Source of the DNA: a bacterium | Lineage (GTDB): Archaea; Nanobdellota; Nanobdellia; SCGC-AAA011-G17; GW2011-AR17 | Length of the DNA stretch: 41,746 nt | Direction of reading: 5' to 3' | Assembly: GCA_030697685.1 (NCBI GenBank) | Contig: JAUYPF010000008.1 | Span: 1 to 41,746, forward strand | Shown: positions 16,058-23,804 of the stretch, one piece after another | Layout: each line of letters starts with the position of its first letter | How positions within the stretch are numbered: position 1 is the stretch's first letter | Made by a program: the position numbers and the translations under genes | Notes under the pieces: generated by a model | Told to the model about the DNA's origin: nothing | Databases searched by the model: none | The model's input: the letters and a program-made list of their open reading frames with translations, nothing else

Positions 16058-16673
16058 AGTTTACATATCCTTCTTTCTTGGTATTTCCATTAATAATAAT
16101 TGTAGGTGTAACAGTCACATTATAATATAATTTTACTGTTTCTAAAGCACCATCCCCTTCATAATCTTTATTGATAGAGAAAATATCTACAGTTCCATTG
16201 CTTCTATCAACAATTTTATCCAGCACATATCCTTGTTTCTGTGATTCTTCATCCTCAAAACCATAAAAATAGAGTATAACATCATTTTGAATTGCACAGT
16301 TTTCTTTGAGTTCATTATATAAAATATATCCTCTGATTTCTAAAAGAAAATATCTTCTTGCTAAGTATTGAAATTCATCTTCTTCAAAAATATTTTTTTT
16401 TTGGTAACTATTAAGATATTGTCCAAGTTCAGCAAGTTCTGCAGATAAAGAATTTAATCTTAATTCTGCAAAACGGCAATCTTCTCCGCCATAACTATCC
16501 CAGAAAGCTCGTTCAACAAGATAACTCTCTGTATCTAATTCATTATTTCGTAAATCGCTAAGAAGCTCAGAACTTCGTAATGTATCAAGATTCCAACCTA
16601 GAAAAAGTCCTGCAACAAAAACAAGAAGTGTTATTACCAAACTTGTTAAAAATATATATTTTGGGAATGCCAT
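16017..16673 (-). CDS. Membrane-anchored thioredoxin-fold-like protein lacking CxxC
   Basis: The 218-residue protein has one N-terminal helix (about 6-26), a helical Glu/Leu-rich spacer (about 35-110) and a thioredoxin-like C-terminal domain. The strand NDVILYFYGFEDEESQKQGYVLDKI stands where CxxC would be. VTVTPTIIINGNTKKEGYVNYDEI is the cis-proline loop and last helix. No CxxC is present; two Cys (CRF, NCAIQ) lie in the spacer and may form a disulfide. A chaperone- or scaffold-like role in envelope assembly is likelier than redox catalysis. It lies three bases after the GT2 gene in the glycan operon. Confidence 0.65.
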   Translation of the reverse strand: MAFPKYIFLTSLVITLLVFVAGLFLGWNLDTLRSSELLSDLRNNELDTESYLVERAFWDSYGGEDCRFAELRLNSLSAELAELGQYLNSYQKKNIFEEDEFQYLARRYFLLEIRGYILYNELKENCAIQNDVILYFYGFEDEESQKQGYVLDKIVDRSNGTVDIFSINKDYEGDGALETVKLYYNVTVTPTIIINGNTKKEGYVNYDEIKELLNATFV

Positions 16674-16676
16674 TTT

Positions 16677-17924
16677 CTACTTCCATTTATTTTTTGTTTG
16701 AAATATTTCTTTATAGACAGCAACTATCCAATGTAAAGACCGTAAAAAAGGATAGATGGTAAGATAACTTCCTAATGCAAAAGGATACTTCCATTTCTCT
16801 TTTAAACTTTTGTGTGCTAAATGGTAGATAAGAAGTGCTATAAGGAAAGAAATAGCTATAGGAAAGAGTAGTAAAATATTCATGTTTAAAAAAAGTTCTT
16901 TAATCGTTGGAATATTATTCACATCAAAAGCAAAATATTCCCAGCCTATAGCATGAAGTTTAGAAAATTGTGTTATAATTGTAGTAATGATGGTATAACT
17001 CAATAAAATAAACATAAGAACTAAAGTAAAAAGCGTAAGAATATTTAATGGATATTGAAAACTTCCTATCAAGTTATATTTTTTATTAAAAATCATCTTT
17101 CTATATTTAATACTATTATAAATAAATCCACGAAACCAACGCACACGTTGATTCCATAAACTTTGAAAAGTATCTGGAACTTTAGTATAAGTAATACTAT
17201 TTTGTGCAAGTTTAATGGTATAATGATGATAACGAAGGCGCATGGCCATTTCTAAATCTTCTGTAATATTATTCTCATCAAAACCACCATATTTATCAAA
17301 AAGAGATTTTCTATAAATACTCAATGCTCCTGGAGTAACATGCAAGGTGTCTATTTTAGACATTAAACTACGTGTAAAAGTTGCAAAAATATATTCTAGA
17401 TGTTGAATTTTCTCATACATATTTTTTGCTTGTTGTACTTTAATGGTGCTAATAACAGCTCCAACTTGTGCATCTTCAAAATAAGCCACCATTTCTCGCA
17501 AACAATTTCTCATAACAAGAGTATCAGCATCAACACAGGCAATAAATTCTCCTTTAGCATATGCAAGTCCAGCATTAAATGCGTGGGCTTTCATTTCATC
17601 TTGCTGTCTTTTTTTCTCTACAAGAATAATTTTGTAAGAAGGATACTGTGCAATGACCTGTTTTGCAATCTCAGCGGTTTTATCTGTAGATCCATGGTCT
17701 ACAATAATAATTTCTAATTTTTCTTTAGGGTAATCAACAGAAACAAGAGAATGCACTGTTTTCCAAAGCCCTTTTTCTTCATTCCTAGCAGGAACGATAA
17801 GGCTCACTAAAGGAAAATAGTTAGTATCTTTTTTAACTTTTTCTTGAAAAGAAACAACATGTAGCCAAAATACTCCAACATATAAACTAAGAAAAGAAAC
17901 GCCTAAGATAATCCATTCTATCAT
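16677..17924 (-). CDS. Processive GT2 family glycosyltransferase, membrane-bound
   Basis: The start at ATG 17924 overlaps the upstream TGA as ATGA and is preferred over 17939 (415 residues). One N-terminal helix is followed by a GT-A domain: VSLIVPARNEEKGLWKTV, a nucleotide-binding VDHGSTDKTAE, DADT (DxD), TEDLEMAMR and QRVRWFRGF. The last is the Q-x-x-RW motif of hyaluronan, cellulose and chitin synthase-like enzymes. Three to four C-terminal helices complete the channel-type architecture. It would extend a sugar polymer or load a lipid carrier. Sugar identity cannot be told. It lies within the scpB-led minus-strand operon. Confidence 0.85.
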   Translation of the reverse strand: MIEWIILGVSFLSLYVGVFWLHVVSFQEKVKKDTNYFPLVSLIVPARNEEKGLWKTVHSLVSVDYPKEKLEIIIVDHGSTDKTAEIAKQVIAQYPSYKIILVEKKRQQDEMKAHAFNAGLAYAKGEFIACVDADTLVMRNCLREMVAYFEDAQVGAVISTIKVQQAKNMYEKIQHLEYIFATFTRSLMSKIDTLHVTPGALSIYRKSLFDKYGGFDENNITEDLEMAMRLRYHHYTIKLAQNSITYTKVPDTFQSLWNQRVRWFRGFIYNSIKYRKMIFNKKYNLIGSFQYPLNILTLFTLVLMFILLSYTIITTIITQFSKLHAIGWEYFAFDVNNIPTIKELFLNMNILLLFPIAISFLIALLIYHLAHKSLKEKWKYPFALGSYLTIYPFLRSLHWIVAVYKEIFQTKNKWK

Positions 17925-19318
17925 AACCCAACTCTCCATATTTCTACACCTTTTTTATTATAGATTTTTTTAAAATCTTTTGTATATTCAAGGATAAAGA
18001 GAAGTCCTTCAGTATCATACTCCCAAATCTCTTCTTTCATTGCAGAATCGATCCATACATAAGATATATCATACTTTTCAAAAATGGCACGTGTTGTTTT
18101 TATATCTCTGGAATAATAAAGTGTTTGGCTATCCTCAAAACGTTCTTGTGCATCTGAAACAAACAAATAATTCTCATCAAGAACGGTACTATGCCCAGCA
18201 GCAGAAATCCAAATCCCCCTTGTATAATCTGTAAAAACTACTTCTTCTTTTTGTTCTGCAAGAAAAGCAAGCCCTTCAAGAACAGCATCATCTGGAGAGG
18301 ATTCTACCAAAGAATCTATTTGTGAGATACCAGAAAATACCAAGCCTGAAAGAAGAACAAGAATAACAAAATTTCTATATTGAAAATTATTCCACTCTAT
18401 TTGTAAAAGATATATAAATCCTTTTGTGGCAAGAAAAATAAAAAAGAGAGACAAAAAAAGAAGACTTTCTGGTCTAAAAATTGAAAAGATAAACAAAAAG
18501 AGAACACTAAAAAATAAAAATAAATTGGAATATTTCCTTTCCCAAGAAACAGCAACACCAACCATTGCTAGTAGACTAATAAAAATTCCTAGTCCATAAG
18601 AACTTCCTAAGTCAAAGAATATTTTTTGAAGAAATAAGAATTGCCCACTAGAATCAAAATTTAATGCTTGAGGAATTCCTGTATTATAAAGAATATATCC
18701 ATAATAAAATCCTGAGACAATAAAAGTACTGATAAGACTTATTAAGAATAATTTTCTCCGTTCTTTTTTCCAAAAGAAACTGTAAAAGAAAAAAATGAAA
18801 AGAATTGCACAGGCAAGAACAATATTAAAAAGTGGAATGAGTATAACAATAGGAACACTAAGCCATTTTCTTTTCTTTTGAATGAAAAAATAAAACGCAG
18901 CAAGCGATAAAAAGAATGCTATGAAGAGGCTATTTGTAAAACTAAAAGTATAGATAAAACCTGGTGAAAGCAAAAGGAAAAATAAAGAGAGATGTACAAA
19001 AATAGGATCATCATGAAACGAAGAAATTATTTTTCCAAAAAGAACAAAACTAAGTATTCCTAAAAGAAAAGGAAGGATTTGAATAAGAATTCCTGGTGCA
19101 ACACTAAGAACAAGAGCTGTGCCCCATTCATATGCTGCAAATTGTCCTCCAGCACTTAAAGGATCATACCATGAAGGATCTTGTGCAAGTCTATAATAAA
19201 GAAGTGATTCGCTTCCAATCCAAGGCCCTTTCAAAAGAGGTACAACTAAAAGAATCACACAACAAAGTGCGAAAAGTATATACTTAACATACCACTTGGT
19301 AAATAATTCCAAACTCAT
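17921..19318 (-). CDS. GT-C-like polytopic membrane protein
   Basis: Starting at ATG 19318 (MSLELFTKW) gives 465 residues; the track start 19363 would lie 80 bases inside the upstream gene. The first outside loop KGPWIGSESLLYYRLAQDPSWYDPLSAGG and about eleven helices fit a GT-C/oligosaccharyltransferase-like fold. The acidic loop residue is Glu rather than the usual Asp. A C-terminal alpha/beta domain (ARGIF... DISYVWIDSAMKEE, FKKIYNKKGVEIWRV) resembles that of the neighbouring 19284 gene and of archaeal AglB-like proteins. No WWDYG motif is present, so it is not a standard STT3/AglB. Confidence 0.65.
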   Translation of the reverse strand: MSLELFTKWYVKYILFALCCVILLVVPLLKGPWIGSESLLYYRLAQDPSWYDPLSAGGQFAAYEWGTALVLSVAPGILIQILPFLLGILSFVLFGKIISSFHDDPIFVHLSLFFLLLSPGFIYTFSFTNSLFIAFFLSLAAFYFFIQKKRKWLSVPIVILIPLFNIVLACAILFIFFFYSFFWKKERRKLFLISLISTFIVSGFYYGYILYNTGIPQALNFDSSGQFLFLQKIFFDLGSSYGLGIFISLLAMVGVAVSWERKYSNLFLFFSVLFLFIFSIFRPESLLFLSLFFIFLATKGFIYLLQIEWNNFQYRNFVILVLLSGLVFSGISQIDSLVESSPDDAVLEGLAFLAEQKEEVVFTDYTRGIWISAAGHSTVLDENYLFVSDAQERFEDSQTLYYSRDIKTTRAIFEKYDISYVWIDSAMKEEIWEYDTEGLLFILEYTKDFKKIYNKKGVEIWRVGL

Positions 19319-20750
19319 TTTTGTATACTTCCTTAAAGCAATTTTCATCACTTGTATAAGCAAGAGATTTTACATCATATAATTCTTGTGTTTTTTTTGA
19401 AAAATAAATATAATCTACACTATATTTGTCCATGGCTTTTTTTGCCTTTATTAATGATTCGGTTGTATAGATAATTTCTACATCTGTAATTCTATTTTCA
19501 GCATGAAAAAACTGTGTATCCCAGACATTTGTTCTATCTGCAAGATTGATAATAAGATTTCCTTCATAGGCATTCCCAAGAATAACACTAGATCGAGGAG
19601 TATTAAATTTCAACCATTGCATCGCCTCTATTTCTTCTTTTTGAATACCTGTATCAATAAGATTCGTAGCTACACCAACAGAAGGGATAACTAAACTCAC
19701 AACAGTAAGAAGAATAAAAGAGCTCAAGACAATTTTTTCTAATCGTGCAAGTTTTGTTAATCTAAAATATTGGATAAATTTATCCATGCTAATTCCTGCA
19801 GTGATGCAAAGAATAACTGCCATAAAAAGAATTCCTTCCTGGAATGGAATAAGTCGTAAGAGAAGTAAAGTAAAATCTGCGATAAGAATTGCACGAAAAA
19901 GTGTAATAGTCCTATTTTTCTCTTTGTAAATAATAAGACCGATAACACCCAAAATAAGGGGAATAAAACCAATATAGTTAATCGTTTCGAGAATATTAAA
20001 ATTTTGAAAGATTTGTCCATATAATTCTAAAGGGAGATTTTGCCAGATTGCAGCAAGTCCTTGTTTAAGATAAAGAGATTTGTAAAGAATAAGATTCACA
20101 AGAAGAAAAAAAACAATAAATAGGCCTATACTTTCTTTTTCCTCTTTTTTGAGGCTCAAAGATTCTGCATACATGAGAAGTGCAAAAATAAAAAGAGTAA
20201 AAATCATCAAGAGATTTAAAGGGTCTAATAAAATAAGAATGACTGACAAATAAAGAAACCATTTTTGTTTTTCTTTTATTTCTAAGAAAAAATAAAGGCC
20301 AAGAAGAAGCAATGGAATAAAAAGACTCAATACAGAAATTTGATTGAGTGTTGTTTCAATATAAATGGGAATAAATGCTGCAAGCAATGCACCAAATAAT
20401 GCTGCAAAATCATTTTTTGTAATATCCTTGATAAAATAATAAATGATGATAACAATACTACTTGCAAGAAGAGCAGGAAGGATTTTATAGACAATAACAT
20501 CAGTGAAAAGAAGATCAAAAATACTGAGAAAATAATGAAAGATATGTGTATTAAGAATAATGTTACCTCCATAGCTTTGAGGATCATAAATGAGTGGAAG
20601 AAAATTTTCTAGGATATACTTACTATGTCGAAGATTAAAATATGCTTCATCACTGCTAAAAAAAGGAACACGAAATAAAAATATAAGACGAAAACCAAAA
20701 GCTAATAAAAAAATAAGAAACAGAATAATTTTATCTTTTTTAATTTCCAT
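19284..20750 (-). CDS. GT-C-like polytopic membrane protein (STT3-like topology)
   Basis: ATG 20750 begins one base after the scpB stop and gives 488 residues; the track start 20783 would extend into scpB. The first loop reads FFSSDEAYFNLRHSKYILENFLPL, with the acidic pair and the LRxxxYI pattern seen in archaeal oligosaccharyltransferase-like proteins. About eleven helices are followed by a soluble domain (VIYTTESLIKAKKAMDKYSVDYIYFSKK, FGIIYQVVC). The essential WWDYG is missing, so catalysis as an oligosaccharyltransferase is unproven. It is directly coupled to scpB and to the next GT-C gene. Confidence 0.65.
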   Translation of the reverse strand: MEIKKDKIILFLIFLLAFGFRLIFLFRVPFFSSDEAYFNLRHSKYILENFLPLIYDPQSYGGNIILNTHIFHYFLSIFDLLFTDVIVYKILPALLASSIVIIIYYFIKDITKNDFAALFGALLAAFIPIYIETTLNQISVLSLFIPLLLLGLYFFLEIKEKQKWFLYLSVILILLDPLNLLMIFTLFIFALLMYAESLSLKKEEKESIGLFIVFFLLVNLILYKSLYLKQGLAAIWQNLPLELYGQIFQNFNILETINYIGFIPLILGVIGLIIYKEKNRTITLFRAILIADFTLLLLRLIPFQEGILFMAVILCITAGISMDKFIQYFRLTKLARLEKIVLSSFILLTVVSLVIPSVGVATNLIDTGIQKEEIEAMQWLKFNTPRSSVILGNAYEGNLIINLADRTNVWDTQFFHAENRITDVEIIYTTESLIKAKKAMDKYSVDYIYFSKKTQELYDVKSLAYTSDENCFKEVYKNEFGIIYQVVC

Positions 20751-20751
20751 C

Positions 20752-21477
20752 TTAACACTTAGATCCGAAATCATCTGCATCAAGGCTTAAGATAACTTCT
20801 TTAGGCATTATTTCTATCTCTAAATGTTTATTGAGAGCAACAGCAATTTCTTGACTCTCAATTTTTTTCTTTTTCTTTTCTTTGATTATAGGAATAGGAT
20901 ATTCTTTCTTTTCTTCTTCTCTTTGTAGAATCTTTTCTTCATTTGAGATTTTATCTTGAACATCTTCACTAAGTTTTTCTTGTTTTTCCATAGTTTCTTC
21001 TAATCTTTTTTGTAAAGCCTCTTGTACAACATCAAAATATTCAAAGAATTTTGGAGCAAGTTTTAATGTTCTTGTTCTTCCAGATTTTTCAGAAACAATA
21101 AATTCCATATCTTTCAGTGAGTGAATATGATCATATGCAGTGTTTCCTCGCATTTTAATTATTTCTGCTTGTTTTACTGGTTGTTTATACGCAATAAGTG
21201 CAAGAGTAGCCTGTGTCGGTGCATCTAGTTCTGCTGCAGAAAGTAATTTCATAGAAAGATAATTATACTGTTTTTGAATATTCAAACGATATTTACCTTC
21301 TTCTTCAATGATTTCAAGACTTCCAACACGTGTTTCATAATCTTTTCGTAACGCTTTCATAGCCTCTTTAATAGTTCCAATGCTTCCAATATTACAAAAC
21401 TGTGCAATTTCTTCAATGCTCATAGCCCGTGCTGTAATAAAGAGCACTGCTTCTATCTTGTTCTTGAGATCTTGCAT
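20752..21477 (-). CDS. scpB: Segregation and condensation protein ScpB
   Basis: The 241-residue protein has the tandem winged-helix core of ScpB: KIEAVLFITARAMSIEEIAQF, LRKDYETRVGSLEIIEEEGKYRL, LSAAELDAPTQATLALIAYKQPVKQAEII and MRGNTAYDHIHSLKDMEFIV. A charged Glu/Lys tail (about 155-225) and a final acidic LDADDF follow. ScpB binds SMC through ScpA in chromosome organization. scpA is not adjacent in this window, which is unusual, as scpA and scpB are often together. Minus-strand TTTTTAAATC (about 21500-21507) fits a leaderless ATG 21477. It heads an operon of membrane glycan genes. Confidence 0.85.
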   Translation of the reverse strand: MQDLKNKIEAVLFITARAMSIEEIAQFCNIGSIGTIKEAMKALRKDYETRVGSLEIIEEEGKYRLNIQKQYNYLSMKLLSAAELDAPTQATLALIAYKQPVKQAEIIKMRGNTAYDHIHSLKDMEFIVSEKSGRTRTLKLAPKFFEYFDVVQEALQKRLEETMEKQEKLSEDVQDKISNEEKILQREEEKKEYPIPIIKEKKKKKIESQEIAVALNKHLEIEIMPKEVILSLDADDFGSKC

Positions 21478-21555
21478 ATTCCCTTTAATATATAGAGATT
21501 TAAAAAGTTTCTGTTAAAATTAGTATTACTTGGGAGTAAATCATTAATAAAAAAG

Positions 21556-21564
21556 TTTATATAA
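21556..21564 (+). promoter_or_regulatory. TATA box for the 21586 gene
   Basis: TTTATATAA is centred 26 bases before ATG 21586, a typical leaderless arrangement for this window. Confidence 0.55.
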
Positions 21565-21585
21565 TCTTATTTAATTACCAAAAAT

Positions 21586-22263
21586 ATGAGCTACAGATTA
21601 AAATACCTTAATACAAAGCCTTTTTTACAGGATTTAGAAGAATCTAAAGTTCCTTGGAGTTTTGTAGATATTTGTATGGCAAGGACATTTTATCCTAATT
21701 TTAAGAATATTTCTTTAGATACAAGCACTCTTGTTCTTTTTGGGAAAGGAGGAAAATGTAAAATAACAAATAACTTTCCTTGGAGACAAATAAAACCAGA
21801 ATATCTAGGAAATTCTGAGCTTGGAGAAAAGTCTGTAATTGAAATCCTCCCAGATGAGTATGATAGTATTGATGCAAAAGAATTACAAATAGTTTATTTA
21901 CAGGATACTATGATAAAGAAATTTGTTATACCTGCATCACAATATACAAAAGGAGGAATCTATAAAGAAAAAGAACTTTTAGATATGGGAGCAAGTCGTT
22001 TAGGAGAAAAACTGAAAACTAAAGAAAGGAGAACGCATCATATTTGGCAAGCTCTTTTCAATAATAATCCAAATTCATTAGAGAAATTTATAAAATTTGT
22101 AGATTCTAATAAAGGAGAGGAAGATTCTATGCCTATATATCTGGAGAATGCAGGAAAATATATGGCAGTGCCTTGGGAGACTGGCAGTCTAGAAAGACAT
22201 TATTGTGCAATAGGAAATGCAGGCTTTGATCTTAAGAAATCTTTTCTTTTAGATATTATTTAA
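21586..22263 (+). CDS. Unknown soluble protein
   Basis: The 225-residue protein has no signal or membrane segment. It reads as a mixed alpha/beta protein with several aromatic stretches (FVDICMARTFYPNF, WRQIKPEYLG, HHIWQALFNNNP). It has a Lys-rich central helix (KEKELLDMGASRLGEKLKTKERR). I do not recognize the family. It is divergent from scpB and convergent with aRF1, with six bases between the two stop codons. The leaderless promoter supports the start. Confidence 0.6.
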   Translation: MSYRLKYLNTKPFLQDLEESKVPWSFVDICMARTFYPNFKNISLDTSTLVLFGKGGKCKITNNFPWRQIKPEYLGNSELGEKSVIEILPDEYDSIDAKELQIVYLQDTMIKKFVIPASQYTKGGIYKEKELLDMGASRLGEKLKTKERRTHHIWQALFNNNPNSLEKFIKFVDSNKGEEDSMPIYLENAGKYMAVPWETGSLERHYCAIGNAGFDLKKSFLLDII

Positions 22264-22269
22264 AAATAA

Positions 22270-23760
22270 TTAGCCCAAGGAAAATCGTAAAATTGCAGCA
22301 ACCTTTCCCAAATCTCTTAATTGTTCTCCTTCGCTTGTATCTGTGCTTATCATAATAAATTCAGCACCAGAAGCTTCAGCTTTTTGTTCATATTCCTCAG
22401 CTTTATCATCCTCTAATTTTTCAGAAACAAGTAATTTATCAACAGCCCCCATTTTCAATGCTTTTTCTACTTCGTTCGTCCCATAAGCAACTTTATTTGG
22501 TTCTGTTGCAAGGAGTTTAAAAAATTTATTCATAATTTCTCGTTCCTCAGTAATTGCTTCTTTTGCAAGAACATCCTTACTTTTTTCAACAAGTTCTCTC
22601 AAACCAAATTCTCCAGTGTAACTTAAATCCTGAATGCTAATAACTTTTCTTTTCAGTTGTTCATTGAGAAATCCCTCAGTTAAAAAACTATTTTTTGTCA
22701 TACCTGGCCCACCAACAAGAATTCCTTTCAGTTCTTTAATCTCCAAAAATGCTTTATTTGCAGCTTCACTAATTCTATTAAAAAATTCTTTCGTAGCTTC
22801 TTCTCGAATTCGTGCAAATCTTTGTGCAGAGTTATGTACAACAATTCCTCCAGCAACAAAGTTTTCTTGTGCGACTTTAATATCAATAAGAGAAATATTT
22901 TTTTCTTCCACAATAATCTTTTTAATGCATGTGCCTTGTCCTTCTTCATTTAAAAGATTCATTCCAACTTCTAATTCTTCTGCCGCTTTTTCAGTCCCAT
23001 CTTCTAAAAAGAAAACATGATCTGCGGAAGAAACAACCATTTCTTCACCGGCAGTAATTTTGTATACTTTATCTTTTGTCACTTCCCATTTATCAAGCAC
23101 TTCTGAGGAATGAAATTCTTTTGTAGCAAAATCATAACTCATAACCATGTCTCCTTTTTCTAATTCCTCAAGAGAGATCCATTGCCCATCATCAAGAAGT
23201 ACAGCTGTTTCTGGATCAAGGCATTGTCCTCCAGCTCTCGTTTTTCCAGGAACAGCAGAAGTCATATCTGTCAATTCCTGAATTTGTGTTCCCTTAAGTA
23301 ATCCAATATTTGCTTCTCTTTTATCTAAAACAATAAGTCCAAATGTTTCTTTGATATCAGCCATATCTCTAATAATATCCAGGACAAAAGTTTGATCGCA
23401 CCGATATAATCGCATTCGCAAAGGCAAAGGAGGTTCTATACTAAAAACTTGAATATCAGATTTTCCTTCTTTATCAGAAATATTTCCAGAAAAAATTGCC
23501 AATCCAGTCTCGGGAGTTTTTTTAAATAATCGTAAATGCCTAATCATTCTTTCTAAAGAATCAATGACATGCTGCTGTGTGGTTTTATCCTTAATATTTG
23601 AAGCAGTTCCTTGTTCCTGTTGAAGATGCTGAATAATCTTAATCATTTCATAGCCTGCAGGAATATATACAGAAACAAGTTCAGTATGCCTTCCACGAAT
23701 CTTTTCTAAGCTACGAATAAATCGTTTCAGTTTCTGTTTTTCTTTTGTATTTATTGCCAT
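22270..23760 (-). CDS. Peptide chain release factor aRF1 with an intein in the GGQ loop
   Basis: This 496-residue precursor becomes a 365-residue aRF1 after removal of a 131-residue intein. aRF1 reads all three stop codons and triggers peptidyl-tRNA hydrolysis. Visible motifs: N-domain GTASNIKD (about 51-58, NIKS-type but with Asp in the last place), YRCDQTF (119-125, YxCxxxF), GGQ at 177-179, and SAQRFARIREEA immediately after the intein. The C-domain ends in SEGEQLRDLGKVAAILRFSLG. The Cys-rich minidomain found in many archaeal homologs is absent, which explains the short length. AGGAAA lies upstream of the ATG, with a minus-strand TATA at 23791-23800. Confidence 0.92.
   Translation of the reverse strand: MAINTKEKQKLKRFIRSLEKIRGRHTELVSVYIPAGYEMIKIIQHLQQEQGTASNIKDKTTQQHVIDSLERMIRHLRLFKKTPETGLAIFSGNISDKEGKSDIQVFSIEPPLPLRMRLYRCDQTFVLDIIRDMADIKETFGLIVLDKREANIGLLKGTQIQELTDMTSAVPGKTRAGGQCLDPETAVLLDDGQWISLEELEKGDMVMSYDFATKEFHSSEVLDKWEVTKDKVYKITAGEEMVVSSADHVFFLEDGTEKAAEELEVGMNLLNEEGQGTCIKKIIVEEKNISLIDIKVAQENFVAGGIVVHNSAQRFARIREEATKEFFNRISEAANKAFLEIKELKGILVGGPGMTKNSFLTEGFLNEQLKRKVISIQDLSYTGEFGLRELVEKSKDVLAKEAITEEREIMNKFFKLLATEPNKVAYGTNEVEKALKMGAVDKLLVSEKLEDDKAEEYEQKAEASGAEFIMISTDTSEGEQLRDLGKVAAILRFSLG
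22831..23223 (-). mobile_element. Mini-intein inserted after GGQ in aRF1
   Basis: Residues 180-310 of the precursor form a class 1 intein. It begins with Cys1 in CLDPETAVLLDDGQWISLEEL (block A). Block B is MVVSSADHVFF, where Ser replaces the usual Thr three residues before the His. Block F is SLIDIKVAQENFVAGGIVVH, and the end is His-Asn before Ser+1 (block G). At 131 residues there is no room for a LAGLIDADG homing endonuclease, so it is a fixed or degenerate mini-intein. Excision restores GGQSAQRF, the catalytic loop that enters the peptidyl transferase centre. Confidence 0.9.
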
Positions 23761-23804
23761 AAGAGTAGTATTTCCTAAAATAATGATGCTATTTAAGTTT
23801 ACCG

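Noticed and set aside
14645-20750. Oligosaccharyltransferase AglB/STT3 call for the GT-C proteins
   Set aside because: None of them carries a clear WWDYG catalytic motif, so only the GT-C-like label is kept.
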